A DNA stretch of 64,000 nt from an uncultured Rhizobiaceae group bacterium (GTDB lineage Bacteria; Pseudomonadota; Alphaproteobacteria; Rhizobiales; Rhizobiaceae). The translations under genes and the position numbers were made by a program. Shown here piece after piece: positions 9,139 through 18,418 of this stretch (positions are counted from its first letter, which is position 1; each line of letters begins with the position of its first letter). The notes beneath the pieces are model-generated. The model was not told where the DNA came from and did no database searches. It worked only from the letters and a program-made list of their open reading frames with translations. The stretch lies in NCBI GenBank assembly GCA_938044775.1, contig CALIOE010000005.1:1-64000 (forward strand). The letters run 5' to 3'.

Positions 9139-10644
9139 GTGACCCCGCAATCAAACTTTATGGTTGTTGCAAAACTGCGCGGGGACGCGAAGGCTGCTCT
9201 GGACGGCCTTCTGAACGAGATGAATTATGCCGGTTCGCCAGGAATGGCGGACCCGGACAATGCGCTGTTTCCGTTCGGCGCATTCGACAATCTGCATTAT
9301 GCGCGGTTCGTCATTGTTGACGACAAAACCCTGATCGACTTCAAAGCGCTCGGCCTGCCGATCCCCAGACATTCCCTCACCCTGGCCTTTCTGGGAGATT
9401 GCGATGGCCCGGTTGATGATCTTTTTCGGGCCTTCGCGTCCAACCCGGTCGCGTTGGATGGCTTGAAAAAGGTTTTTGGACATTGTGAGGGTTTTGGCGA
9501 GAACACCGATCTCGTTTCCTGGATGAAAGCCAATGAACATCCGCCGGCGGCAGCCTATGTGAACTGGACCGGCAGAACCGTGCGGCAAATACGAAGCGAG
9601 GCGACGCTGCGCGACGCGCTGCATGCGGAACTTGGTTCCTATCAGACCATGCAGACAGAACCACGCGACGATGTATCTGCAATCCGGCGCCATCTTCGAA
9701 ATTTTGTTGCGAAAAATCCTGAACTGATGCCGCCTCCCGAGCCCGATACACCGACCGCATGGCTGATCGCAAACCTGTTGCACTTTGCCATATTGCCTGC
9801 GGCGCTGCTGCTGCCATGGGCTCTTGCTCTTGTCTTTCTCACGCCGATCTCTGTGCCATTGTCATGGGTGATGGTCCCCTTTGCGGTGATCGGTGCGATC
9901 GCGTTTTTCTATATTTTGCGCAGGGCAAATCTGCCGCTTGCCATTCTTGCACTATTCGCATTGTTTTTGATTCCGCTCCTGGTCTTGTTTCCAATCATGC
10001 TCATCGCGGCGATTCTGGCAGGGATCGGATTCATCCTTGTGTTGAGATGTTACGAGAAAAACGAACCTGAAATCATTCCATCTGAACCGGTCGCGCGTAT
10101 GGACCGTCATATCGCCAGCCTGGCAGAGCGCGAGGATCTTGATGTCACCAATCAATTCACGGTCATTGGCAGTTTAAAGCCGGGACTGTTCCGCCGCTGG
10201 CTGTCCAGCCTGCTGCTTTGGCTGATCGATTACGGAGCACGACACATTTACAACCGCGGCCATATTGGCCGAATTCAATCCATTCATTTTGCCCGATGGA
10301 CATTTGTCGACGACAAACAACGGTTGATTTTTGCGAGCAATTACGATGGCACCACCGAGGCCTATATGGATGACTTTATCAATAAAGTCGGATGGGGCCT
10401 CAACCTGGCGTTCGGTGGCGGCGTTGGATATCCGCGCGTGAACTGGCTCATTCTTGACGGTGCCAAGGAAGAACAGAAGTTTAAATACACCCTGCGCAGA
10501 CATCAGCTTCCTACAGAGGTCTGGTACAAGGCCTATCCCGGATTGACCGCATACGACCTGGCGCGAAATGCGCGCGTCCATGAGGGCATTATGCGGGAGC
10601 AAATGAACGACGATGAAATCAGCGCCTGGCTGCGCGATCTCTGA
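9139..10644 (+). CDS. hypothetical membrane protein with duplicated soluble domain flanking a hydrophobic segment (GTG start)
   Basis: N-terminal LHYARFVIVDD...LAFLGDCDGPVDDLF and C-terminal IHFARWTFVDD...IFASNYDGTTEAYMDDF; hydrophobic middle LLLPWALALVFLTPISVPLS... Confidence 0.75.
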   Translation: MTPQSNFMVVAKLRGDAKAALDGLLNEMNYAGSPGMADPDNALFPFGAFDNLHYARFVIVDDKTLIDFKALGLPIPRHSLTLAFLGDCDGPVDDLFRAFASNPVALDGLKKVFGHCEGFGENTDLVSWMKANEHPPAAAYVNWTGRTVRQIRSEATLRDALHAELGSYQTMQTEPRDDVSAIRRHLRNFVAKNPELMPPPEPDTPTAWLIANLLHFAILPAALLLPWALALVFLTPISVPLSWVMVPFAVIGAIAFFYILRRANLPLAILALFALFLIPLLVLFPIMLIAAILAGIGFILVLRCYEKNEPEIIPSEPVARMDRHIASLAEREDLDVTNQFTVIGSLKPGLFRRWLSSLLLWLIDYGARHIYNRGHIGRIQSIHFARWTFVDDKQRLIFASNYDGTTEAYMDDFINKVGWGLNLAFGGGVGYPRVNWLILDGAKEEQKFKYTLRRHQLPTEVWYKAYPGLTAYDLARNARVHEGIMREQMNDDEISAWLRDL

Positions 10645-10656
10645 ACGAGGCATCCC

Positions 10657-12219
10657 ATGTTACTGTCCCATGTTAATTTCAGCGATATTCAGGGGCTCAT
10701 TCGTTTTGGCCACGGGCACCTTGATGAATCGCGTCTTCATCTGCTTACCGTCAAGAACGTCGCAGCAGCGAAAAAGTGGTTGGCCGGGGCAGGCATCTCG
10801 AGCGCGCTGAAAGAATCGCCGCCGGACACGGCACTGCAGGTTGCATTCAGCTATGACGGTTTGAAAACACTGGGACTGCCGCGCAGAGTTCTGGAGCAGT
10901 TTTCTCATGAATTCAGAACCGGAATGTACGAGGAAAACCGGGCCCGCCGGCTTGGCGATGTAGATGCCAACAGCCCCGGCAAATGGCACTGGGGCCAGTC
11001 GGGAAATTCTCCTCATCTGCTGATCATGACTTTCGCAAGGACCGGCCAACTCGCTGCCTTTGAAAAACAGATCAAAGGCAGCGGCTGGAGTCGCGCGTTC
11101 AGCCCGCTCATCAAACCGCTCGACACCGGCGAACTCACCGGCAAAGAGCATTTCGGCTTTCTGGATGGGACGAGCCAGCCCAAAATCGACTGGGAGCAGG
11201 AAAAGTCCCTGCGGCGCGCCAAGACCGCCGGATATTCGAACCTGTCGGCGCTGGGCGAATTTCTGCTGGGCTATCCAAACGAATACGGCAAATACACCCA
11301 ACGTCCCCTGCTGGATGCAAAGGAGCTTCCGCCCGGCACATTGCCGCTTGCCGAAGACATTCCCGGCAAATTGGATCTTGGCCGAAACGGAACTTACCTT
11401 GTCTTCCGCGATCTCGAACAGAACGTGGCCGCCTTCGAAGACTTCATTTTAGATCAAACCGGCAGCGATAAAGACCAATACCGCGCGCTTAAACGTGCGA
11501 TGGTCGGTCGCCATCCCGATGGTCTTCCAATCATTCCTGACGGGCTTGATATTGTCCCCAATGACAACCCCGGTCAGACCATTCCAGAAGGGGCGCCTGT
11601 CGCACGGTTGCAAAACCTCCCGATGGAGGGTGTGGGCCCCAAGATGCAGGATGTCTGGCTGAACCAGTTCACTTTTGCGCACGATATGGCTGGCACCGTG
11701 TGCCCGCATGGCGCCCATATACGCCGCGCCAATCCGCGCACCGGCGACCTGCCGGCCGGGCGCAGAAACTGGGTTTCCCGCGCCATGCGCATGCTGGGTT
11801 TCGACCTCAAAGACCCGCACCACGACCTTGTGGCTGCAACCCGGTTTCACCGGATTGTGCGGCGGGGACGGATCTTTGGCCCGGTCGCCGGGAGTGAAAG
11901 TCGATCCAGGCGCAAAGGCAAGCCGGCAAAGCGCGGTCTGCGCTTTATCTGTCTAAACGCCAACATTTCCCGGCAGTTCGAATTCATTCAGTCTTCGTGG
12001 CTCGAAAATCCCAAATTTGATGGTCTGGACAACAGCGATCCGCTGTTGGGAAGCCGAGCGTCCCTGTGGTCCGGTGGGGCGACCGACAATTATGTCATTC
12101 CCCAGGACAACGGCGCTGCCCGAAAGCTCACGGGGCTGCAGCAATTTGTGACTGTTAATGGCGGCGGCTATTTCTTCATGCCCGGGCTTCGGGCGCTGCG
12201 GTATATTGCAGGCCGGTGA
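10657..12219 (+). CDS. DyP-type heme peroxidase
   Basis: GxxDG motif GFLDGTSQP and heme-ligand region CPHGAHIRRANPRTGD. Confidence 0.9.
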   Translation: MLLSHVNFSDIQGLIRFGHGHLDESRLHLLTVKNVAAAKKWLAGAGISSALKESPPDTALQVAFSYDGLKTLGLPRRVLEQFSHEFRTGMYEENRARRLGDVDANSPGKWHWGQSGNSPHLLIMTFARTGQLAAFEKQIKGSGWSRAFSPLIKPLDTGELTGKEHFGFLDGTSQPKIDWEQEKSLRRAKTAGYSNLSALGEFLLGYPNEYGKYTQRPLLDAKELPPGTLPLAEDIPGKLDLGRNGTYLVFRDLEQNVAAFEDFILDQTGSDKDQYRALKRAMVGRHPDGLPIIPDGLDIVPNDNPGQTIPEGAPVARLQNLPMEGVGPKMQDVWLNQFTFAHDMAGTVCPHGAHIRRANPRTGDLPAGRRNWVSRAMRMLGFDLKDPHHDLVAATRFHRIVRRGRIFGPVAGSESRSRRKGKPAKRGLRFICLNANISRQFEFIQSSWLENPKFDGLDNSDPLLGSRASLWSGGATDNYVIPQDNGAARKLTGLQQFVTVNGGGYFFMPGLRALRYIAGR

Positions 12220-12244
12220 TGGTTCGCTCGAATGTCGGCTGCGC

Positions 12245-13447
12245 CTACTCAAACACCTCATCACCGGTGGGTTCAATATGCGGCGTTCCGTTCATTGTCT
12301 GGCGCAGGCGCCGCAACTCCCAGTACATGCGGCGCCGCGCCCGGTTCTGATTGCCAAGCGGACGGTGTTCGGCGATGCAGTGCCACGGCTGGTACGACAG
12401 GTTGTCACCAAATCTGAACTGCGATTCTGAATCAAACTTCTGCTTCGGGATGCGCAAGGTTGCCACCGGAACGAACGGCGAAAGACGCTCCTGCCAACGC
12501 ACACCCGCATCTTCAATCGGCATCAGGTGGGGGTCGGTCTGGACCTGGATCATGAAATCAAATTCGGCATGTTCTTCCGACAGGGTCTTTGCCATCAATT
12601 CGCGCATGTAGTTTTTCGAAGTCCAGAAAGGAATTCCAGGTATCCAGCTGCGCTTGTCCGATTTGGGCTTCACCGAATACATCATCGCCTGACCCTCACC
12701 CAGCAGATAGGGCACGCAGCTCCAATACCGCGCCTCCAGCGGACTCGTCTGCGTTTCATTCCAAAGGCCCTGCATCAGGAAATCGAGAAAGTGCGAAAAG
12801 CCGGTTGTCAGGAAATAGAACACCGGTGTCCCCCGCAGCACATGCGCTTGCAACCTGGCATTGGCATGGATATCGGGCGTCACAAATGTCGGTGTGCTGA
12901 CCGAAATAAAGTCCTGGGTATGGCTTTCGTCCTCCATCAGTTTATCGCCTTCCACGCCCATCAGTTTGATGGCGCAACTGGCAAACCCCACATCATCGAT
13001 ATCGGCAGGCATGTCGGGACCGGGGCCCGAAAACCTGACCCAGGCTTTGAAGGTCTTTGCGCTGGCAAACACGCCTTTTCGCATATGTTCGGGAACATCG
13101 TCCCGCACGATAAACTCGGCCCGGACGATGCCATGGGTTTTGGTATTACCGCCGCGCTGATACTCTCCGGCGCGATAGTTCTGACGCATGTAGCTGGCGA
13201 AGGATTCAACAATTGAATCCAGGCTTGCCTCCTCATCCGGCAGCATCTTTTCTTCGGCGAGGCCAAAGCCCTCATTGCTCCGTCGCAGATTCATGATCCA
13301 TTGAACAAAACGCGCCGTCGGTTCGCGAAACAGCCGGTTGAGAAAGGGCCTGAAGAAAGGTTCAAAGCGACGTTCTAAGCGCAGCCCTGCCTGCAATGCC
13401 CCATGAGCGAGACGCTCCGTTCTGGAGGGCGGCGGCAGCGTGATCAT
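12245..13447 (-). CDS. catalase-fold heme protein, y4iL-like
   Basis: TKTHGIVRAEFIVRDD...KAWVRFSGPGPDMPADIDDVGFASCAIKLMGV...LSYQPWHCIAEHRPLGNQNRARRRMY; start set where ATG overlaps upstream TGA (ATGA). Confidence 0.8.
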   Translation of the reverse strand: MITLPPPSRTERLAHGALQAGLRLERRFEPFFRPFLNRLFREPTARFVQWIMNLRRSNEGFGLAEEKMLPDEEASLDSIVESFASYMRQNYRAGEYQRGGNTKTHGIVRAEFIVRDDVPEHMRKGVFASAKTFKAWVRFSGPGPDMPADIDDVGFASCAIKLMGVEGDKLMEDESHTQDFISVSTPTFVTPDIHANARLQAHVLRGTPVFYFLTTGFSHFLDFLMQGLWNETQTSPLEARYWSCVPYLLGEGQAMMYSVKPKSDKRSWIPGIPFWTSKNYMRELMAKTLSEEHAEFDFMIQVQTDPHLMPIEDAGVRWQERLSPFVPVATLRIPKQKFDSESQFRFGDNLSYQPWHCIAEHRPLGNQNRARRRMYWELRRLRQTMNGTPHIEPTGDEVFE

Positions 13448-14406
13448 TGAAGTGTGGCGCTGCGCTGTTGCTCCCCCGACCAGCAATCTTCTGCAATCGG
13501 ATCCTGCGCTAAAAAGGCTTCTGCTCCCTGTTCGGCCAGTTCCTGATTGTGCAATACGAAGTTCAGCAAGAAGAGCTTGTTGGCATAGGCACGGCCGAGA
13601 TATAGCCCGGGGCGCACCATGCGAATTTCGTCGCGGACTTTCAGGCCGCCGCGCCCTGCCAAAGAGTCAGGGCTCTTGCGATAGCCCTCAATTTCGTCGC
13701 TGAACAGATAGTCGATGATGATGGACTCCCGCCGGGAATCCATGAGGCTCTGACCGCAGAACAGTTTGGCCGGAAACAGCAGCGAAACGCGATTTGACGG
13801 CAGAATATATCCAAGCCAGCCGGAGCGTGGAATCTTGATCGTCATGATCCCGTCCGGATCGTCAATGATCCGTTCAAACGGCTTCAGGTCTTCTATCATA
13901 TTGCGCAGGATTCGCTTGTCGCGATAAAACACCTTGCCCTTCCAAAGCCCTCTTCCCACCTTTTCCAGAAGTTCGATCTTCTTGCCCTTCAGTCGACCGC
14001 CTATGCCTCCGAAAACCTCTTCGAGACGAACCCGGAAGTCGTCACTCAGTGGCCGGACGGAATCGCCGCGCGCGAAAAACAAGCTCCCGCGGTAAACGCC
14101 ATCCGGCACCGGTCCGGCTGTCAGACGCCCATAGACCTGATCGACCTGTTCCTGCGTCATCGCGGCCAGATTTTCTGGATTAAGCTTCATACGATCAGGG
14201 CGAGACAACGGGAAGTCATGCTCGACCTTTGCCATATCAACCCGGAACTTGACGGTCGGATTATCAGGATCTTTCAACGTCGTGTCTTCAATGGCAGCGA
14301 ACGGAACAACAGGACCGTCTTTCACTGGGCCATCGTCGCACGAAGCCAGCAACAGCAGACCTGAAAGGACAAGTGCAAGGAATGGGAATCCGGATTTGTC
14401 AAACAT
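13444..14406 (-). CDS. hypothetical lipoprotein
   Basis: Lipobox-like LVLSGLLLLASC at N-terminus; 4-nt overlap with the catalase-like gene. Confidence 0.7.
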   Translation of the reverse strand: MFDKSGFPFLALVLSGLLLLASCDDGPVKDGPVVPFAAIEDTTLKDPDNPTVKFRVDMAKVEHDFPLSRPDRMKLNPENLAAMTQEQVDQVYGRLTAGPVPDGVYRGSLFFARGDSVRPLSDDFRVRLEEVFGGIGGRLKGKKIELLEKVGRGLWKGKVFYRDKRILRNMIEDLKPFERIIDDPDGIMTIKIPRSGWLGYILPSNRVSLLFPAKLFCGQSLMDSRRESIIIDYLFSDEIEGYRKSPDSLAGRGGLKVRDEIRMVRPGLYLGRAYANKLFLLNFVLHNQELAEQGAEAFLAQDPIAEDCWSGEQQRSATLQ

Positions 14407-14421
14407 CGTTGTCTCCAGAAG

Positions 14422-16857
14422 CTACAATGTGGCCAAAAACGCGATCAGCGCGTTTTTCTCGCGGTCCGAGAGATCACTTCCAAAGTCGTGGCCGCCATTC
14501 TCGACATAATTCAAAACGTTGGAATAATACTCCTGGACGAATGAGGTGTCGGCCGCACCAATGTTGAGTTCGAATTTCACGGCTTCTTTCAGCAAGACTT
14601 CGCGTACTTGTTCGAGGCCCGCTTTCAGCGTTTCGAACCGCTCATCTGAAATCCTGCCCTTGTATTTTGCCACAAGTTTTTCGGGGTTCCGTGACGACAG
14701 AACAACATCCTGCACCAGGTCCTTGAAGCGAAGACTGTTGAGCAGGACGACAGGATATCCTTTCGGCACTTTGACGCTGAAGCTGGCTTCGGTATCGCCA
14801 ATTTTGATGTCGGGCGTGACATCAAAGATGATTTCGTGGTCTGTAAGATTGACCTTGCGCAGCCGCTCTTTCGGGTTGAGGAGCAGACGCATCGAATCCT
14901 TGAAGAGCTTGTAACGTCCCTCAACGCCTGGATCGAACGGAACGCAGGCCGGAGGGTTTGCCAGCGGCTTGTCGTTTTCATCGACATAGGGCGACGAATA
15001 GAGTTCGTCGTCGCCACTGCCTGGCCGTCCGCATATTTCCGGGCCGATTGCATTGTTATGCATGAACGGGGCATAGGCCCACAGGCTCAGCAGCGATGGC
15101 GGGCGGTAATAGCCGCGGCCGCTCCCTTTGGTAATTTCCTTGAGTTTCTCAAGCGGCTTTCGCTCTGCAAGGTCGCGCGCGGCATACTCGTCCCAGATCT
15201 TGCTGGGCATGTGGTTGGAATGCATCGCCCGACCGGCAAAGGTTCCAACTGCCGTTACAGGCACAGGTTCTTCGTTGCTCAGAAAATCGATTCTCAATGT
15301 CGGATCTTTCGGGTCGACAGCATGAAAATCGACGGCTTCATAAGGTTCGTCCTGGCTGGAGTGGCATTCTGCGCAGGGTCTGGCGAACAATTCGCTGCCG
15401 AGCTTGACCGATCCCTCGCCAAACTCTTCGTCCAGCTGCTTTTCAAGCTCCTCGCGACTCGACAGACCGCGTGCCTTCCACAGGTCGGTTGGTCGCTCGC
15501 TGAAGAAATAGGCTCCCAGATTGGCAAGCCGGTCTTCAATCGCACGAAAGCTGCTGCAATCACGCCGGCACTGGCCTATGCGGAATGGTGTCTGGCCATA
15601 ATTTCTCTGGTTTGGATCAATCGCACGCAGATCGGGTACATGGTTCAGCCAGCATTGTTCACCGCAGGAACCAATATTGAAATACACCCTCTGAATGGCC
15701 TCGAGCGCTCCAATGGAGTCCTCGCCACCCTTGAGAATGTGCTGCACTTCTTCAACTTTCTCGCTGAGTTTCCAGCATTTGTTTTGTTTTTCCGGCTCGC
15801 ACCAGCAGCTTTCGGGCGATTCCTGTGAACAGCTATCAACCTTGCGCCACTTCAAGACCCTGTGGGAGAATTTTGGCCGACGCGCAAAATTGTAGATGGC
15901 ATTCATCGTGCCGGGATTGTGCACCGTGTCCATGGGCAGCGCTGATGTATCGACAACACCCGGACGGGATCGGGCGATGAGCTGCCATTCAAGCAGGTTG
16001 GGCGACATGCCCGATCCGAGCATTTGCGAGACGCGGCTGTACTGGTTGCCGACCAGCCCCTTGATGTTCTGCCATTCCGGTTTGGCAGGATCGGCAGGCG
16101 GGTTAAGCGGGTCGTAGGAAATATGGCAGGCGCCGCAGGCCATGCCAATGCGAAACGGTGGCTCGACTGATCCGTCAAAAAGGCGCGTTACCCTGGAATC
16201 CCCATTGCCCGGATCATCCGAGAGAGGGTTGGCATAGCCGTCCCAATTGTCGCGCGACCCATTGACCTTGAGCCATTGCTCAAGATCAAAACGCGGATTG
16301 GGGAATTTGCGTAAACCAAGCGCACCCGTCGACGTTCCAAATCTCAGGTCACAAGCGCTTTGTCTCTGGTCGATTTTGCCGTGTGGCGTGTTTTCATCGA
16401 ACGGAGCATCGCCAAAATCGCAGGCGGGGTCACGGTATCCGGTCTTGCCGACATATTTCAGCAGTTCGGCGTCGCCGGGGCACCAGGGGAAGCCAAAGGT
16501 CTCATCCATTGATTTCGCGGGGCATCCGTCGGCGCCGGGTACACAGCAGTCCGGATTGGGAATTGCGCCCCAGGCCTGGAACAGGTCGGGACGGTTTTTT
16601 GCCGCAAGAATTCGGTACCAGTCTATCGTGGCTCCCAGACGCTGCGGATATGAATAGGTGAAGAACCGGTCATTAAACGCTGTTGCAAAAAACCAGATCT
16701 CTCTGCCTGCTCGCTCTGAAGGTGTCAGGTGGGAACCGGCAGCTTCGAATCCAGGACTCTGGGAAGACTGTGCGTTGGAATTCTCATCGAGAATTCCAAT
16801 CAAACAAACAATCAAAACGGAAAGAATGACGGTGGCTTTTTGAATAAAGGCGCGCAT
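14422..16857 (-). CDS. exported diheme cytochrome c, RoxA/MauG/CCP-like
   Basis: Two CxxCH motifs (CGACH, CAECH) plus YYRPPSLLSLWAYAPFMHNNAIGP typical of the CCP/RoxA distal region; start set at MRAFIQK. Confidence 0.8.
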   Translation of the reverse strand: MRAFIQKATVILSVLIVCLIGILDENSNAQSSQSPGFEAAGSHLTPSERAGREIWFFATAFNDRFFTYSYPQRLGATIDWYRILAAKNRPDLFQAWGAIPNPDCCVPGADGCPAKSMDETFGFPWCPGDAELLKYVGKTGYRDPACDFGDAPFDENTPHGKIDQRQSACDLRFGTSTGALGLRKFPNPRFDLEQWLKVNGSRDNWDGYANPLSDDPGNGDSRVTRLFDGSVEPPFRIGMACGACHISYDPLNPPADPAKPEWQNIKGLVGNQYSRVSQMLGSGMSPNLLEWQLIARSRPGVVDTSALPMDTVHNPGTMNAIYNFARRPKFSHRVLKWRKVDSCSQESPESCWCEPEKQNKCWKLSEKVEEVQHILKGGEDSIGALEAIQRVYFNIGSCGEQCWLNHVPDLRAIDPNQRNYGQTPFRIGQCRRDCSSFRAIEDRLANLGAYFFSERPTDLWKARGLSSREELEKQLDEEFGEGSVKLGSELFARPCAECHSSQDEPYEAVDFHAVDPKDPTLRIDFLSNEEPVPVTAVGTFAGRAMHSNHMPSKIWDEYAARDLAERKPLEKLKEITKGSGRGYYRPPSLLSLWAYAPFMHNNAIGPEICGRPGSGDDELYSSPYVDENDKPLANPPACVPFDPGVEGRYKLFKDSMRLLLNPKERLRKVNLTDHEIIFDVTPDIKIGDTEASFSVKVPKGYPVVLLNSLRFKDLVQDVVLSSRNPEKLVAKYKGRISDERFETLKAGLEQVREVLLKEAVKFELNIGAADTSFVQEYYSNVLNYVENGGHDFGSDLSDREKNALIAFLATL

Positions 16858-17043
16858 GTTCCATCTCACACGTAGCTGCACCCCATCTAAAGAACGACGA
16901 TACCGTTAGCCCGTTAAAAATGCAATCTTCGCCGATACAACCCCCGGTATATGCGCTGCTCCGTCTTATAGAGCGTCGCCACAGGCCGCTTGCCGGCCAG
17001 TTGGATTTCGTGGAACAGATTGACGAAACTGCTGTAAAAGGAA

Positions 17044-17595
17044 TTGTCTTTCAACGGCAGCATTGCCCTTTCGATCAAACAAGCATCAATGATGAATGCA
17101 ACACCGGCCATGTTACATCTCGTTTGCGGCAAAGCCGCTTCCGGAAAATCCACCCTGACCAGAGAGCTCGGCGATGCCCCGGCAACCGTTGTTATTGTGG
17201 AGGATGAGTGGCTTGCAGCACTCTATGCTGATGAATTGTCTTCAATTGCAGACTACGGGCGTTGCACTGCCAAACTGCAGGAGGCAATGGCGCCGCACAT
17301 CGTGTCTTTGTTGCAGTCGGGGTTGTGCGTGGTGCTGGACTTTCAGGCAAACACCATCGCCAGACGAGAGTGGATGCGCGACATTATTCAGTCTGCAAAT
17401 GTCTCTCACAAGTTGCACTATCTTGATGTTCCCGATGAGGTCTGCCTGGCGAGGCTGCACACGCGGAACGCAAGCGGTGAACACCCATTTGCTGTAACCG
17501 ACGAACAGTTTGCCCAGCTTGCCAGGCACTTTGTTGCTCCGTCCCCTGAAGAGGGGTTCGACATTGTAATTCACCGTCCGCATCTGGGGCTTTGA
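17044..17595 (+). CDS. AAA/P-loop kinase-like ATP-binding protein
   Basis: Walker A GKAASGKST; overall predicted-kinase/zeta-like pattern. Confidence 0.75.
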   Translation: MSFNGSIALSIKQASMMNATPAMLHLVCGKAASGKSTLTRELGDAPATVVIVEDEWLAALYADELSSIADYGRCTAKLQEAMAPHIVSLLQSGLCVVLDFQANTIARREWMRDIIQSANVSHKLHYLDVPDEVCLARLHTRNASGEHPFAVTDEQFAQLARHFVAPSPEEGFDIVIHRPHLGL

Positions 17596-17793
17596 TCTGA
17601 TTTTGCGCACCCGTTAAGAGCAAGGTCAGAAAACCAGGGCCTGGCTTTCGCCATCGAACGGGCAGACCTGCCGGTCCAGAGGGAGGCGAAAGTGAGCCTG
17701 GCAGGGCGACGCGGCCACGCTGCTTGACGCACCACACCTGTCCTGAGCGCAGCAGTGACCTTGCCAACCCATCGATGTATTGCGCGCTATCGC

Positions 17794-18369
17794 CTAGCGT
17801 GGTGCCCGCTTGGCGAGAATACGTTGCAAGGTCCGGCGATGCATGTTCAGCCGCCTCGCGGTTTCTGAGACATTGCGGTCGCACAACTCGTACACCCTTT
17901 GGATGTGTTCCCATCGGACCCGATCGGCAGACATCGGGTTCTCCGGGGGATCCGCCTTGTCGTTTGGGTCCTGCATCAGGGCAGCATAGATATCGTCTGC
18001 ATCGGCGGGTTTCGCCAGATAGTCCAGCGCGCCCAGTTTAACCGCCGTCACAGCGGTTGCGATGTTGCCATAGCCGGTCAGTACCACAACGCGTGTTTTG
18101 GCATCCCGGTCCTGCAGCGCGCTGACCACATCGAGACCGTTTCCATCCTCCAGTCTCATGTCTACAACGGCATAATCCGGTATGTCGCTTTTTACCGCGC
18201 TCATGCCCTCTCGAACGGTTTCGGCAATTGTCACATTAAATCCGCGGCTTTCCATTGCCCGCCCGAGGCGTTGCAAAAAGGGCCGGTCGTCATCCAGAAG
18301 AAGCAGGGATGGCATTGTGCCATCGCCCGAATCCAGGGTGAGTTTTTCCTGTGCAATTGTGTCAGACAT
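17794..18369 (-). CDS. regA: response regulator, RegA/ActR/PrrA type
   Basis: LLLDDDRPFLQRLGRAMESRGF...DMRLEDGNGLDVV...LDYLAKPADADD and C-terminal Fis-like HTH VSETARRLNMHRRTLQRIL. Confidence 0.88.
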   Translation of the reverse strand: MSDTIAQEKLTLDSGDGTMPSLLLLDDDRPFLQRLGRAMESRGFNVTIAETVREGMSAVKSDIPDYAVVDMRLEDGNGLDVVSALQDRDAKTRVVVLTGYGNIATAVTAVKLGALDYLAKPADADDIYAALMQDPNDKADPPENPMSADRVRWEHIQRVYELCDRNVSETARRLNMHRRTLQRILAKRAPR

Positions 18370-18418
18370 GTCCCAACACTCCTCTATTGGCATCTCCGGG
18401 AGTGAGATGCGCCTGGTA

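Noticed and set aside
14836-15828. 330-aa plus ORF within the diheme cytochrome gene
   Set aside because: Antisense to a gene with clear heme motifs and operon context.
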